Under the pieces are notes generated by a model. It ran no database searches, had not been told where the DNA came from, and saw only the letters and a list, made by a program, of their open reading frames with translations. A stretch of DNA of 64,000 nucleotides from Salminus brasiliensis (lineage: Eukaryota > Chordata > Actinopteri > Characiformes > Bryconidae). Location of the stretch: NCBI RefSeq assembly GCF_030463535.1, contig NC_132894.1, positions 34,244,125 to 34,308,124 on the forward strand, written 5' to 3'. Below are positions 48,301-60,026 of this stretch, piece after piece. Both the position numbers and the translations under genes were made by a program. The stretch's first letter is position 1, and each line of letters starts with the position of its first letter.

Positions 48301-50220
48301 GGACATGCGTGCGCTGGCTGATGCCGTCCTGCAGGCGGTGGGGAACGGTTGGCTCAGGCGGGTGTGGGTCAAACCCCAGCCGAGTTTCTTCGGTGGGAAC
48401 AGGGAGAGGTTCCCGGACGATGAGGGGAAAGATGCGGTGATGCTGAGGGCCGTGAGCCTCATTCTGATCCGGAGTCTGCAGGTCAGAACTCAACATGCCC
48501 ACACTGAAGGTAATCTCATTCTGTTGGTATTGCTTCTGTTTGGAGGTTGGAGATTTCGCATGTCACAGTGTTGTGGTGGATGGACCAATAGAAAAGCTCC
48601 AAAATTACTTTTTTAAATGAATTATAATAAAATCTTTGTACATTGACTTCTCCTGTAAAGTTAACATTTTTGGAGATACAAGTTTTTTTGTGTTGGCACC
48701 ACTGACCACTGCAGTAGGAAGCGTTGATTACCTTCATCTACAGTGGCTCCTGTCAAGGGGTGGATCTATTAGGAGGCAAGTGAACATTTAGAGACACCAA
48801 TCTGTGACGTTCTAGACGACTGGGTCAGAACATCTCCAAAACATGCAGTGGTCAGAACCTACCAGAAGTGCTGCAATGCAGGGCCATGGATGCCCGAGGC
48901 TCACAGTGAAGACACTGATGACAGGACTTAAAGGATCTGCTGCTAGCTTCGAGCGGTCAGATCTGTTGTGGTGGCACAAGGGGGACCTACTCAGTATTAT
49001 GTATATTTAATGTAATTGCTGATCAGTATAAATTCCATTTTTTGACCCCCCCCCCCACCCCCCAAAAATGTACAAATTAATTAATAACATATTAATATCA
49101 ATTCATTAATATACACACATTCATACATATTAATGTACATTTTAATAAATATATATATATATATATAGTTATTTATATTGTTATTTAATACAGTGTATGT
49201 ATTGCATATACGCATCCTGCTGATCAGTATAAATTAAATTTTTTGACCCCCCCCCCAAAAATTTGAAATTAATTAATAACATATAAAATATTAACTAATT
49301 AATTAATATACATACATTTATATACATTAATATACAGTATATATATTTATTTAGTTATTTATATAGTTATTTAACAGTTGTATATACACATTGTCATATT
49401 TGTATAAATCATATACTCATAGTATATTTAATAAATACCTGATATCTGATACTGCAAGACTATATATATATATATTTGTGTGTGTCTGTGTGTATATATG
49501 TATATACATGTAAAGGTTTAACAGTTGACACATAGTATATTTAATAAATACCTAGATAATCCTTTATTACCTGATATCTGACATTGCGAGACTTTACTGA
49601 AAGCTTAGAAAAAGCAGTTTGCTTTTGTTGACAGAGTCAGAACGTAGAGTATTATTCTTTTTATTTTTTAAATATATTTATTTTTTATTAAGACTTTCAG
49701 CGTATTTGCAGTGTCTTATTTACACCAGGAGATGGCAGCCCTGTAACGTCCCATAACAAGTTCTCCTCTGTCCTGTTTCTTCAGGAGCTGAGCATGTTGT
49801 TGATGTCCAGCAGTATCTTCAGGAGCTTCTGGCCTTCCTGCAGGAGCGCGTGGCTCCATTTAAGGGAGAAACTCACAACTGCTCCTGGATCTTAACGGTG
49901 TTCAGTGAACAAGATGATGATATAATGGAATCAGCGAAGACCTTGACCACCTTGTATTTATATCAGAGAGGGTACGTAGTTCGTTTCTCATCTGATTGAT
50001 CAATATCTGATCGTATAAAAACCTAGAACACACTGTGTGCACACTGTATTTGGTGATGGCTAATGATAATTTAGAGAAAGCACCAGACTGATCAGTTTCG
50101 GTGTCGTATTAGAGTGTATTTACTGAATTGCTGTTATTAGTAATGTTATGAGAATATATTTATAGTGTTTAATGATGGTGTTTTTTATTTAGTCACAAAA
50201 TCTTGAAGGGAAATGTAAAA

Positions 50221-50263
<43 letters not shown>

Positions 50264-51346
50264 ATCTAAATGAATATACAAGTAAAATGAATTAAATGCA
50301 GTGCAGTTCCAGATAATAAATACCCAAAGATCGCTGGTTCGAATCCTGCCTGCCATCAGCAGCCGGAGCCTGAGAGAGCACAATTGCTCTTTCAGGGGTG
50401 GGTAGATGGCTCTCCCTCTCCACACATCTCTCCGGTGGGATGCTGGACGGCTGGGCGGAGGGCTAGCCGATGCATCAGAATTGGGGACCTGGTGATTTCC
50501 TTCCTGCCTCGGTTGCCCCAGTGGCATTGAATAGGTGGCAGTTCGAAAAGTGGCGCATGTTTTTTTTAAATAAATTAAATATATTTTTTATTATTTATTA
50601 AAAAACTTTAAATAAATAACTAACTAAATAAAAGTGAACTGTTAATGCTTTTTTTTTATCTCCTCAGCTTGAGTTCCTCAGCCCTTCAGGCGTGTAGCTG
50701 GGGCTGTAACCCACACTGTCACTTTATCCTGCTGCTCCGGAGCCTCTCCTTCGACCACACTGTCCTCCTAGACTTCCTCATATCTGCCGAAACCTGTTTC
50801 TTGGAGTATTGCGTTCTCTACCTGAAGCTTTTACGGGACAACTGGCAGGACTTTTGTGACTCTTGCTGTCGTATCGAAGACACAGAGAGGACCTCTGAGA
50901 GCTCGAGGAGAGTGACCAGCATTCACCCTCAGCCACTGGCTTCTGAAGCTTCTCTTGAAGCAACACCAAGAACGTCATCTCAAGCTCAGACCGCCCAGGA
51001 GTCTAGAACCTCTCAGAGAGACTCCGCCGCCTGTTCTCGTCCACGATTGGTGGATTATGGGAGCTCAGAGGAGTCTGAAGAGGAGGAAAAAGGGAGTGTA
51101 TTGAATCTCCAGACAGTGGGGGGCACTGAAGAACTTGAGGCAGATAGCGAGAGCAGGAGAGAAGGGGTGGATTTGGTGGAGAGAGCAGGAGCAGGCTCTG
51201 CTGACTCTCTGGTTGGTAAGGTTAGGTCGTGCCTCACTGAGTTAAAGGCAGTTCTCACCAAACTTCACAGCCGAGGCCTTTTCCCGTACAATCCTACCTC
51301 CCTTCTTAAGCTGCTGATGGCTGTAGAGGCTAAAGCCGGTCTGTGA
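45066..51346 (+). CDS. lins1: Lines homologue 1
   Basis: Six coding exons join in frame (45066-45371, 45469-45558, 47206-47347, 47925-48509, 49785-49971, 50668-51346): 1989 nt, 662 residues. It matches vertebrate LINS1 in order: LLSHLTAKC at about 111-119, CLWSLTEVIKGVL and the KREILRKLL junction, SFFGG, FSEQDDDIMESAK, and the strongly conserved NPHCHF...DHTVLLDFLISAETCFLEY near 452-484. An acidic tract (LVDYGSSEESEEEE, 564-577) and the C-terminal RGLFPYNPTSLLKLL motif of the LINES_C domain follow. Drosophila Lines is a segment-polarity protein; human LINS1 loss is linked to intellectual disability, but its biochemistry is poorly known. The start ATG has A at -3 and G at +4. The human protein is 757 residues; here the N-terminal part is shorter and poorly conserved. 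Confidence 0.94.
45469..45558 (+). CDS. lins1: lins1 coding exon 2
   Basis: Residues 103-132 (RRLLTCRDRLLSHLTAKC...). Acceptor tttgttgcag, donor gtaagt, phase 0. The preceding intron is only 97 bp. Confidence 0.9.
45740..45890. mobile_element. LINE 3'-end-like fragment in lins1 intron 2
   Basis: gatagtcctttattagtccc followed by acagtggggaaatt is a tail seen in fish non-LTR elements. Only the tail is visible. Confidence 0.4.
46341..46453. repeat. Perfect 43-bp inverted repeat, 27-bp spacer
   Basis: Arms 46341-46383 and 46411-46453 are exact reverse complements (atagaagtactttattgatc ... on the left). The spacer 46384-46410 also pairs partly. It lies in lins1 intron 2 and could fold as a stem in the transcript. 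The AT-rich flanks (45890-46660) are simple-sequence DNA. Confidence 0.9.
47206..47347 (+). CDS. lins1: lins1 coding exon 3
   Basis: Residues 133-179 plus one base (GDVDPVWAAACAEAF...GDCANKR). Acceptor tcttcattgcag, donor CGAG/gtatga, phase 1. Confidence 0.92.
47528..47912 (+). mobile_element. Tc1/mariner-like remnant abutting lins1 exon 4
   Basis: Left end gatggacaaaagtatttgga, right end aaggtgtccacaaactt. The last third is an inverted copy of the first third (gtagagactgttactgcagt against tgactgtctctactgtcc), so it is a foldback derivative. It ends about 12 bases before the acceptor of exon 4. Confidence 0.75.
47925..48509 (+). CDS. lins1: lins1 coding exon 4
   Basis: Residues 180-374 plus one base (EILRKLLVGFEADL...RTQHAHTE). 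Acceptor: ten T, then ctccacag. Donor GAAG/gtaatc, phase 1. It is the largest internal exon and contains SFFGGNRERFPDDEGKD. Confidence 0.95.
48565..48690. mobile_element. MITE-like repeat in lins1 intron
   Basis: Core tggaccaatagaaaagctcc and right end ggagatacaagtt. Confidence 0.5.
48704..49027 (-). mobile_element. Copy of the TIR transposon at 267-706
   Basis: Inverse orientation, sharing tagacgactgggtcagaaca and catctccaaaacatgcag. It ends in a degenerate TIR (aatgtaattgctgatcagt). Confidence 0.6.
49015..49400. repeat. AT-rich local duplication, about 200-bp period
   Basis: The block gctgatcagtataaatt, then ttgacccccccccc and aattaattaataacatat, occurs at 49018 and again at 49218. Surrounding DNA is (TA)n-like up to 49560. 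Confidence 0.6.
49785..49971 (+). CDS. lins1: lins1 coding exon 5
   Basis: Residues 375-436 plus two bases (GAEHVVDVQQYLQELL...FSEQDDDIMESAKTL). Acceptor tcctgtttcttcag, donor GAGG/gtacgt, phase 2. Confidence 0.93.
50217..50265. repeat. (AAAT)n microsatellite
   Basis: Twelve copies, in lins1 intron 5. Confidence 0.9.
50330..50570 (+). mobile_element. tRNA-derived SINE in lins1 intron 5
   Basis: B-box-like ggttcgaatcc, then gagagcacaattgctctttc and gtagatggctctccctctcc. Related to 13785-14215. It ends about 100 bp before exon 6. Confidence 0.6.
50668..51346 (+). CDS. lins1: lins1 last coding exon
   Basis: Completes codon 437 and encodes residues 438-662, ending AKAGL and TGA (51344-51346). 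Acceptor: poly-T, then atctcctcag. It holds the most conserved LINS1 segment and the C-terminal LINES_C motif. The middle (508-563) is Ser/Thr-rich and likely disordered. Confidence 0.95.
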
Positions 51347-51500
51347 AACCTCACAGAAAGACGTCTGAACTGCTGTTAAACTGAAGAATTACTGTAAAAA
51401 GATTTTCTAAGGACTTGAATTTTTAAGATTACTCTGATTGAAGACCTCATTTTTATACGCATTGATAAAAGCAATTGATAAAAAATATTTTTGCTTGTCT

Positions 51501-51506
51501 AATAAA
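51501..51506 (+). terminator. lins1: lins1 polyadenylation signal
   Basis: AATAAA in tctaataaacac, 155 bases after the stop codon. Confidence 0.6.
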
Positions 51507-51581
51507 CACACAGATGCAGATTTTTGCAGTTTCCATGTATTTAATTTAATTTAATTTAATTTAATTTAGCCTTTAAGCCTG

Positions 51582-51821
51582 ATATACACTAATGTTTATT
51601 GACACCCCTTCTAATGAATGCATTCTTCCACTTGCACCCATTGTTGACACAGATGTGCAAATGCACACACAAAGCTTGTCTAGCCCCTTTCAGAAAAGTA
51701 TTGCCAAAAGAATAAGACTCTCTGGAGCAGATAAACAGGAACCTGTTTGAAGCCAGTCCAGTATTTCTGGGATGAGTTGGGGATGATGAGGTGAGGTGGT
51801 GCATGTAGTGTATGTATAGTG
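51582..51821 (-). mobile_element. Tc1/mariner-like element, internally deleted
   Basis: Left end tatacactaatgtttattga then caccccttctaatgaatgc; the right end is gcatgtagtgtatg. Less than half the full length. Confidence 0.6.
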
Positions 51822-51844
51822 TAAGTTAATGGGTATATCGTTGA

Positions 51845-51990
51845 ATGAAAAACATGTATCTCCAAAATGGTGACTTTACAGGAGAAGGTAAAAAAAAGTC
51901 CTTAACTTTGAATGGAAGTTTAGGAAGGATTATTCCAAGTAATTTAGAGCATTTCTATTGGTCCATTCATCCAGAGTTATTTACACAGTG
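51845..51990. mobile_element. MITE-like repeat
   Basis: Left end aaacatgtatctccaaaatg and core tagagcatttctattggtcc. Confidence 0.5.
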
Positions 51991-52079
51991 TACAGAAGCA
52001 GCTACAGGGTTCACCCCTGTGAGGAAACTTTAAAATGGACAAGAATGGATATACATGTTTTTCTTTATATATTCTGTTT

Positions 52080-52510
52080 ATTCTATATATTCCTTAACTT
52101 TAAATGGATGTTTAGGAAATTTAGGAGAGTTTAGGAAATATTTTATTTTAATGTTAGGAAATTTTATTTTAATATTAAATTTTATTTTAGTATTTTATTT
52201 TATTTTTAATAGTTTAAATATTTAAATATTTTAATTATTTTAATATTATATTTTAAATTTATTTTTTATAGGTAAAATATTTTAATATTATATTTAATAT
52301 TTAATGTTTTAAAACAAAAATATTAAAATAATTAAAATATTTTTTAAAAATTAAAATATAATATACAAAATTAACATACTAAAATATTAAAATAATTAAA
52401 ATATGTTAATTTTGTATATGATATTTTAATATTTTTAAAAAATATTTTAATTATTTTAATATTTTAGTATGTTAATTATTTTAATATTTTAATATTAGGA
52501 AATATTTTGT
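52080..52510. repeat. AT-only foldback sequence
   Basis: Arms 52319-52378 and 52402-52463 pair over about 60 bases with a few mismatches around a 23-base spacer. Flanking DNA is made of attttaatatt variants. Confidence 0.75.
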
Positions 52511-53150
52511 AAATATCTGTGTTCACTACAGTGAGGGACTATACACCTATGTTTTTCACTCACCTTTACACCTGTGTAATGAGATGTGACAATAAACCTG
52601 ATTTGATTTGAAAATGCTGTAAATGTAAAGTCAGCGTAGGCAAACGTAAGCTTAGCCGATGCAGGTTGGATTGAAATATCCCATCTGGACGATCAGTTCA
52701 GTACAAACTGAACACTTGCTTGTGTTATCAACAGCAATGGCAGGATTGTCTGTCCTGCTGGAATTCCAGGATCATGTGGTGACGCTCCTGCAAGGGAACA
52801 AATCCCAGTGGAATGGAGTGTCTGGATGGAATTCAGCTGTGGGCCTAATCATTAACCTGCCCTGAAGTTTCTGCAGGTTCATTTGCATTCAGAGCTCATC
52901 TCCTGCTTCTGCTTTCAGCTAGTTATCTTGGAGTGTATTAAAGCTGTCCCACTCTTTGGGAGCTGCTTGGGGTTATGCTTGTTTTTTTTTTCTCAGGTGT
53001 GTATTACAGTATTAACTCACCCCAGCTTAATGATAACCAATGGAAAGTGGAAGTAGAAAGTAACCAATGGAGTAGTAGAAAGTAGTATCTAGCATTGCTA
53101 AAATGAGGACACCCCATAAACACCCTTTACCATATTTAAACATCTGGACG
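52511..53150. other. Intergenic, no supported gene
   Basis: Only short ORFs. A fragment of typical fish noncoding repeat (gagatgtgacaataaacctg) is at 52580-52600. Confidence 0.4.
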
Positions 53151-53159
53151 TTTGATCTT

Positions 53160-53560
53160 CATTTGACCAGTACTGAGAGATGTAGGTAATCTAACTAAAC
53201 ACAAGCCATAAGGGTCTCCTACTCGCAGACCTCCCAAAAGAAAAAATCTGACTCTGGTCTCTTTCTTGACCAATGACATTTTAGGATTGTTGGAGGGTTC
53301 TTTACTCATCTTGAGGTTCTGCTCTTGGGCTGAAGTGGCTAGGATGGTCTGACCTGGTCATCTTGATCAGCTGTTCCACTTGTAAATGATGTAGTGGATT
53401 TCTAACTGTTCTGAGATCTTCTTAAACCACTTCCCAGACTCTTCAACAACATCTCCACCCTTTTTTCTGAAGGCCTCAGAGAGCTCTCTGGACCTGGCCA
53501 TGATGGTGATCTTCTTCAGATGTTGCAGCTGCAGATGTTCTGCTTCTGATTTTATACATT
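53160..53560. repeat. Diverged member of the 400-bp repeat family
   Basis: Shares gtaatctaactaaacacaag, ccataagggtctcct and ggcctcagagagctctctgg with the array at 55273-56215. Confidence 0.7.
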
Positions 53561-53699
53561 TTAATTAGTGATAAATATTGTGATAATTATTAGTGATAAA
53601 TATGAGGGCAGGGGCAGGTTCAAACTTTTCCCATGTTCAAATATATGAAAAAACATGAAGGTTATCATGGGGTCATTTTATTAGAATAGTATTTCTTAT

Positions 53700-54085
53700 G
53701 TGGTAGGTCCGCACCAAAAACCCTTCCAGCTTCAAGTGCGGCTCGGCTCGACCTTCCATCCCTCAAAATCCATGGAAGACGAGCGTCCAGTCTTTTTTCA
53801 GTCCTGCACCGAAGTGGTGGATAAAGCTTCCCCTGGGTGTCTGAACAGCGGAGTCCAACACTCACTGTCTTCAAACCCAGACTGAAGACCCTCCTCTTCT
53901 GAGAGTACTCAGGCGAAGAGAAGAGTACTATGGTCTCCATATTGACTTGTGTTTAGTAGAGTCTAAACTTAGAGGATCTTTGAATTATTAGTCTATTCAA
54001 ACTAGCTGAGGTTTTTCTTGGGTAAATAGCAAAGCACTTTTGTAAGCTGCTCTGGAGAAGAACGTCTGCTAAATGCCTTAAATGT
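53700..54085 (+). mobile_element. L2-type LINE 3' fragment with tail
   Basis: Contains actgtcttcaaacccagact and gaccctcctcttctgagagt, which in fish L2 elements encode the end of ORF2 (VFKRRLKTHLF-like), then a UTR and the tail gctgctctggagaagaacg. Truncated at the 5' end and frame-broken. Confidence 0.6.
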
Positions 54086-54982
54086 AAAAATGTAAATGTG
54101 GGTAACAATTAGCCAGCAAATACAGTTGGCTGACTTTTCCAAGCAGGACTCGGCTTGAATATCTCTCGATTAGCATTTCAATTCCACCACCACCAGTAAG
54201 AGGTCAGTTCATATGCAAATAAGACTCAGAAGCGGTTTGAGGAGGCAGCTGGCCATACTGGGCCCTCAACAACACTCTACTACACAGAATCAATGCAGCT
54301 CAGGTCAGGTTAGGGTAAAATACAGTTTATAAGAGCACTGACTTGTTGGGTTTTGAACTTGGCAGGTCGTGTTAATCAGGTTAATCAGTAATACTGCGTG
54401 ATCTCGCCGGCATGGACGGCATGGGCTGACTCCGCCTCTTAGGAAAACACTCCCCAGCCCTTTTAATAACCACATTACACAGGGGTAATGTAATGCTGTT
54501 CATGTTTAACCACATCCAGAATTACCCAACACATCATGTTCGTTGATAATATTTTATATCTGATAAAATATCAGAAGGACTCATATACACAAAAACTATA
54601 AACTCAAACTATAAAGTTTGTGTAAAGGGAAATGTGAAATTCCACCAAATTTCAAAAGGTGCCAAAAATGAAACAGTTATGATATAAGTAAAGGTGTTTA
54701 GAGTGAATTGGTGGGAAGCATCAGAGCTTAACACCTCTATAATTTCAATTTAAATCATGGTATGCTTATAAATGATGTAATATCCCTGAGACACATCCTC
54801 ACAAAAGGTGGAAGAATACATGCAGGGTGTTGTAAGGCAAAGTACAGTACAAGTTTTTTTTAATTACCGCAGTCTTATCACCAACAGCTTATATATAAAT
54901 ATATAAAAACATATAAAATATATAAAACGTATAAAACTCAGAAGATGTGTGTAGGTTTACTGGTGGGTTTGGAGATAAATTA

Positions 54983-55019
<37 letters not shown>

Positions 55020-55272
55020 GCTATATCTGTGTTGAGTCATGGAGATGATGCCTGGTTTTATTCAACACCACTGTAAAGAAATTTAGGAAGTTAATTCAAT
55101 AATAAAAGTTTCTAATATTTCATAAATTTAAGCCAGAGCAGTATTCACATCTCTTAATTAAACTAATAAAGAAAAAATGTAACAATTACAATAATAATCT
55201 GCAATATCCGATATACAGTGTGTTCTAACATCTCAGCAATAAAGAAGCTTCTGTATCCCAGTGCAGTGATAA
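54086..55272. other. Intergenic DNA
   Basis: No gene is seen. (AT)n lies at 54990-55019. Confidence 0.4.
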
Positions 55273-56215
55273 TGGTCCAATAAAACAATAACACAGGGGA
55301 TATGTAATAATTATTAGTCAGTGGATCTGTTTCTGTTGGCCCCACGGCTTGAGATATCTCCTCAGCTTGCGTCCTGCAATAAGCCGTACTGAGAGATGGA
55401 GGTAATCTAACTAAACACAAGCCATAAAGGTCTCCTCCTCGCAGACCTCCCATTAAAATTCTGATGGTATGTCCTTCAAATGTCCTTCACAGAAATATCA
55501 TCTTACTTCCTCTGCATCTTCAACCTTCTTTCTGAAGGCCTCAGAGAGCTCTCTGGATCTGGATCTGCCATGATGGTGATCTTCTTCACCATTCACTCAC
55601 TTTTCAATCAGACAGACTCCTCCAGAATAATCCTCTCCAACCATGTTCTGATCACCTGCAGCTGATGATCATTGTCCAATAAAACAATAACACAAGGGAT
55701 ATGTAATAATTATTAGTCAGTGGATCAGCAGCTTGAGATATCTCCTCAGCTTGCGTCCTTATCAGTCGTAAAGCAAATGAGCCGTACTGGGAGATGGAGG
55801 TGATCTAACTAAACACAAGCCATAAGGGTCTCCTCCTCGCAGACCTCCCATGATGGTATGTCCTTCAAATGTCCTTCACAGAAATATCATCTTACGTCCT
55901 CTGCATCTCCACCCTTCTTTCTGAAGGCCTCAGAGAGCTCTCTGGATCTGGATCTGCCATGATGGTGATCTTCTTCACCCCTCACTTCAACCATCAATCA
56001 AGATCAGACCAGAAGTTTCTATCAGACAGACTCCTCCAGAATAATCCTCTCCAACCATGTTCTGATCATCTGCAGCTGATGATCATTGTCCAATAAAACA
56101 ATAACACAGGGGATATGTAATAATTATTAGTCAGTGGAACTGTTTCTGTTGGCCCCACGGCCAACTTGAGATATCTCCTCAGCTTGCGACCTTATCAGTC
56201 GTAAAGCAAATGAGC
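55273..56215. repeat. Tandem array, two full 400-bp units and a third partial
   Basis: Units start at tccaataaaacaataacac (about 55273, 55674 and 56089). Each has tattagtcagtgga, gagatatctcctcagcttgc, cttcaaatgtccttcacaga and ggcctcagagagctctctgg. The short ORFs at 55480 and 55869 (MSFTEISSY...) are the same repeat frame twice. A fragment also occurs at 57140-57180. Confidence 0.85.
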
Positions 56216-56560
56216 CGAGTCCTCGGGGCATGGTATTCCTGTTACGGCCAGTGAGTTTGTGTCAGTCCGCCCACCGGCCCTTCTTCCTTACCTGCCTAAG
56301 GTAGGGGAAGCGGAGGAGGAGGGGATGGGAGGGGAAAGGGAGGGGAAAAAAGAGTCAATTGTGACTAAGCTGGGTGTGCCTACGAGGAATTCCAAACAAA
56401 GAGCAATCCTGAGCGAGTTCGCTGGCATGCCCTACGGTCTCTGAGCAGCGGCAGGCTGGACGTCGGGGTGTTTTAGCCACAGGCTGAAGTGAGGAGTGAA
56501 GTCCTGGGGAAATAGAGGTCCGTGGGCTGTCTGGGAGCAGGTGGGTGAGTAGTTTGGCCG
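56216..56560 (+). other. GC-rich patch, possible cers3 5' noncoding exon
   Basis: A G/A-rich region ending in a donor-like gggagcag/gtgggtgagt near 56541. It lies 3.5 kb before the first cers3 coding exon. No supporting protein or transcript evidence. Confidence 0.2.
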
Positions 56561-58200
56561 GCGCTGCTGTTCATTTGAACCCTTTCGACTCTCTATGGGA
56601 TGATATACTGTACCTTAAGTACAATGGCATATTCAGTACCTACTATCTTGATTAAATGACAGATCAGATTACTGGCATTTGGCCATACCAGTGACAGCAG
56701 TGACAGTATAGGAAATGATGATGGACATATTTGAGTCAATGCAGCTTAAGTCTCTAAAGACTTTGGCGAGTTACCAGTGTTGAGGACAGTGTGAAGCACT
56801 GAACTGGGAAGGGGACCTTTTGCAGGCTTTAGGTTTGTTGATGGAAAAGGTTCCCCAATGTGCCACCTTTGGTCATAACCAGGTCAGTGTAGGGGTCTGA
56901 TTCATATAGAAATCATGGACAAACTTGAGTCAGGACAGCCCTTTTTTTGTCAGGGGACATCGTTACATAGTTTCCAGAGAGACGAGCTCAAGTCTAGACC
57001 TGGAGATGGACCTTAAAGGGTCAACTCCACCCTATTTATTGAGGCCTTCACTTTCAGGACAGTCTAACGCTCTGGAAAGTGAAGCAATACAGTGTAAAGA
57101 AAGTTCAGCATGCTTGCAATTTGTTGATGGAACAGGTTCTATGAAGGAATGTCCTTCACAAAAATATCATCTTACTTCCTACACGTTCCCTAACTCCATA
57201 ATAGGCCCACTCGTTCAAAGCCACTCGTTCAAAGCCAATAGGTGTTAGCAGTGCATTTCTTCGCTAGGCCGTGGGACTTGATCAGAATTTAATTATAACA
57301 TTCTCAGCCAGCTTTTATACCCCGTCCACAAAGGCCTGTTTCGGTTTGTTGTTGGTTTGTTGTGGCTGCATTCTCATGGAAACCACTTAAAACCTACATG
57401 AAAAGTCACCTGTAAGGCCATGCATCACTTGAAAGGTTTCCTTGACCTGTAATCCACCTAATCTATTAATTTGTAGTGGAATTATAATGGCACCGATTTA
57501 TTGGCACATGGTTTCTCACGTTTGGACCCACTGCCCTTGTGAAATATTAACTAAAAGCCAAGCAGCGCTTTAATGTAACCTGAAACAGGCTAAACACCTA
57601 TTGTCTAGCACGCTTACCCCCACTGTGTCCGTCAGGGCAGCTTATCAGGACGGTTCCAGTCCAGCACTGGGGGAAAAGAACTGTGGTTCAGGCCCATGTT
57701 AAGGGCGATACAGTGGCAAGCAGGCCTAGCTACACATGCATGTGTACACGTGGAGCCTACAGTGTTTACACAGTTCATGCTCTTTGCTCTCAGTTCTGTG
57801 AGCTGACACATACAGTCAATAAGCCGTATCTGGAGGTAATGTTGAAGTTCTCCTCGATCGCTTTCCTCTGGGTGTGCCGTGCCCTGACTGTGTGGGAGGT
57901 GTAAGGATGCTTTTTCTTGTCGAGCGCTGAGTTTACCGAGGTTGTTGATTCCCGGCTTGGGCTTCAGATCTTAAAATATTCCCAGGGGTCAGTTTTTGAC
58001 CTTCCACTGTGAGAAGAAGATGATCACCAAGATCTTAGTGAGAAAAGCAAACTGATAAATCAAAGCTGCTGCTGCTGCTGCTGCTTTTAGAACAATGGCC
58101 TGCAATGGGCTGACCACACCAGAGGCCAGGCCTCAACATCACTGAAAGGTGTTCGGGAAGATTTGGGTGGTGGAAATGCTCTCAAGGCAATGTAAATGTA
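56561..58200. other. Intergenic or 5' intronic, no supported gene
   Basis: Short ORFs only. A (CTG)n run lies at 58064-58085. Confidence 0.4.
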
Positions 58201-58213
58201 TATGGAGATAGAA

Positions 58214-58430
58214 GTGTTGCCAATAGAACCTATTGGCACCATGCGTGGGCTAGAGGGGGATATAAAGCCCCCCCAGCATTGAGCTGTGGAGCAGGGGGGT
58301 GGAAGACTGGGATTTTCTGGAATGATGGATGGTGGAGCTCCATGCAGTACTTTTGGGGTGAGTTGGGGAGTTGGGGGTGAGGTAGGGTGGAGATCATCCA
58401 ACTTCCTGACCTCACTAATGCTCTTGCACT
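58214..58430 (-). mobile_element. Tc1/mariner-like element, internal fragment
   Basis: Family interior without termini: caatagaacctattggcacc, tataaagcccccccagcatt and atccaacttcctgacctcac. Confidence 0.6.
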
Positions 58431-59170
58431 CTTAGCCGTTTGTTAAGTATACGATGTGGAGGCCTACGAATGTGTGCTGGTCAGGGCTGGGCCCTTATAG
58501 CCCTGCCTCAGGCATCATCAGCATTGCCCCTATTCATGCTGTTTTCTGTTACAGCAGTTCTGTTTTGCTGTCAGCAGATTCTGCAAGGCTGCTGCTGTTT
58601 TCACCAGCTCGTCTAAGACCGCTAACGAGGCTGAAGGTCTCATTTTAAACACGACCTCCTTTAGTGGTGAGAAAAGGGCCAGTGTCGAGCCTCGTTGGCG
58701 GTTGCTAGGATCCAGGCCTCGCTTTCATTGACTCTTCTGCACGTTTGCTATTATTATTGGGTGCAGGGGGAGGAGCGCAGGCCAAATATTTACACTGGAA
58801 ATAACTAGAGGTGTAGACTTGGAGCCCATGTGCTTCTTCTTCTTCGTTTTTTCAGGTTTATCCACCTTATTTGTGAAGGCCTTGGAGATAAGTCCTGTTT
58901 TTAGGAAGGGTGAGTGACCCCCACTAACTAAGACCTCCGAAGTAAACAATGAGAGGCTCGATTCTTGGCTGGTTTATCTACAGATTCATCAGAAATGTAC
59001 TATGGATGTCTTTTATGGTGCAGATATTAGGTGATCTACATTGTGGTTAAGAATACAGCAGCCTCTGTTCACTGACCGTACTCACTGGGGTGCAGATATT
59101 TGAATGTATTTAGGTTGTAAAGCTCATTTGGGTCAAACAGCACAGAATTGCACTTAAGTGTTTGTGGTTG
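58431..59170. other. Noncoding DNA upstream of cers3
   Basis: No exon was recognised. 58640-58760 is moderately GC-rich. Confidence 0.35.
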
Positions 59171-59174
59171 TAGA

Positions 59175-59706
59175 TGTTTTACACTGTGCCCCTCAGGCTG
59201 ATACAGTTAACCCCTTGGTTAAGCCCTTGGTTTATTATTCAGTTATTAATCCTAACTTCTGTGAAATATTTGGAATAATTGGCATACCCAGTGTGGAGAC
59301 CCTCAGGGTTCTATTTAACCTCACATTTAACTCAAAACTGACTGTGAAACATTCAACTAATATAATAGATTGTAATATTTGAATTCTGTCTCTATTACAG
59401 ATTAATATCAAATCTTTAGGAGATTATTAAATATCTAATCTATTAGAGATTAATAGAAATATACATATTTCTTTGGAAAATATGATGATTTTTTGTTTTT
59501 CTTACAAACTATTGGTTCAAAGTGAACCAATAAGAATGTATTTTGGTTGCTGGGCAGCCTAGTTGTACAGTTTTACAATGTGCCCCTCAGGCTGATACAG
59601 TTAACCCCTTGAACCCTAGGTTTATTATTCAGTTATTAATCCTAATGCAGAAATTACTGTGAATTATTTGGTATACCCAGTGTGGAGTCCCACAGGGTTC
59701 TATTTT
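59175..59706 (+). mobile_element. LINE-derived repeat, tandemly duplicated
   Basis: Block A (59175-59313; gtgcccctcaggctgataca, then ggtttattattcagttatta) recurs as A' (59571-59706). Near the end of A' the bases encode [10 protein letters not shown], the reverse-transcriptase motif of non-LTR elements. Block B (59314-59558) lies between them and recurs at 60431-60680. Inverse copies of A' are at 61375-61490 and 63607-63740. Confidence 0.65.
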
Positions 59707-60026
59707 GGGGCCTGTAAAACTGATGCTAACAGCAATGCAGAGTATGTATGGACTAATGGGTTAATCCTGCCTATAGGGTAAGTTGTAACATCAGCGAACA
59801 CTTATTTACAATACTGTATAAAATATTATTATGAAAATATTAATAATCTTACTCAAATACGTTTGAGATATAAAAGTATATCTGCCATCATAGACTGCGA
59901 TGTGGCTGCCAGTGTTGTCCCAGATAACATCAAATGTTTATCAAATGAACAAATGACTGTAGATTAGAATCTGATCTGCTATGACCTGACCTGTCTGGTG
60001 TTTGTTTTTTCTACAAAGTGGGCGGG

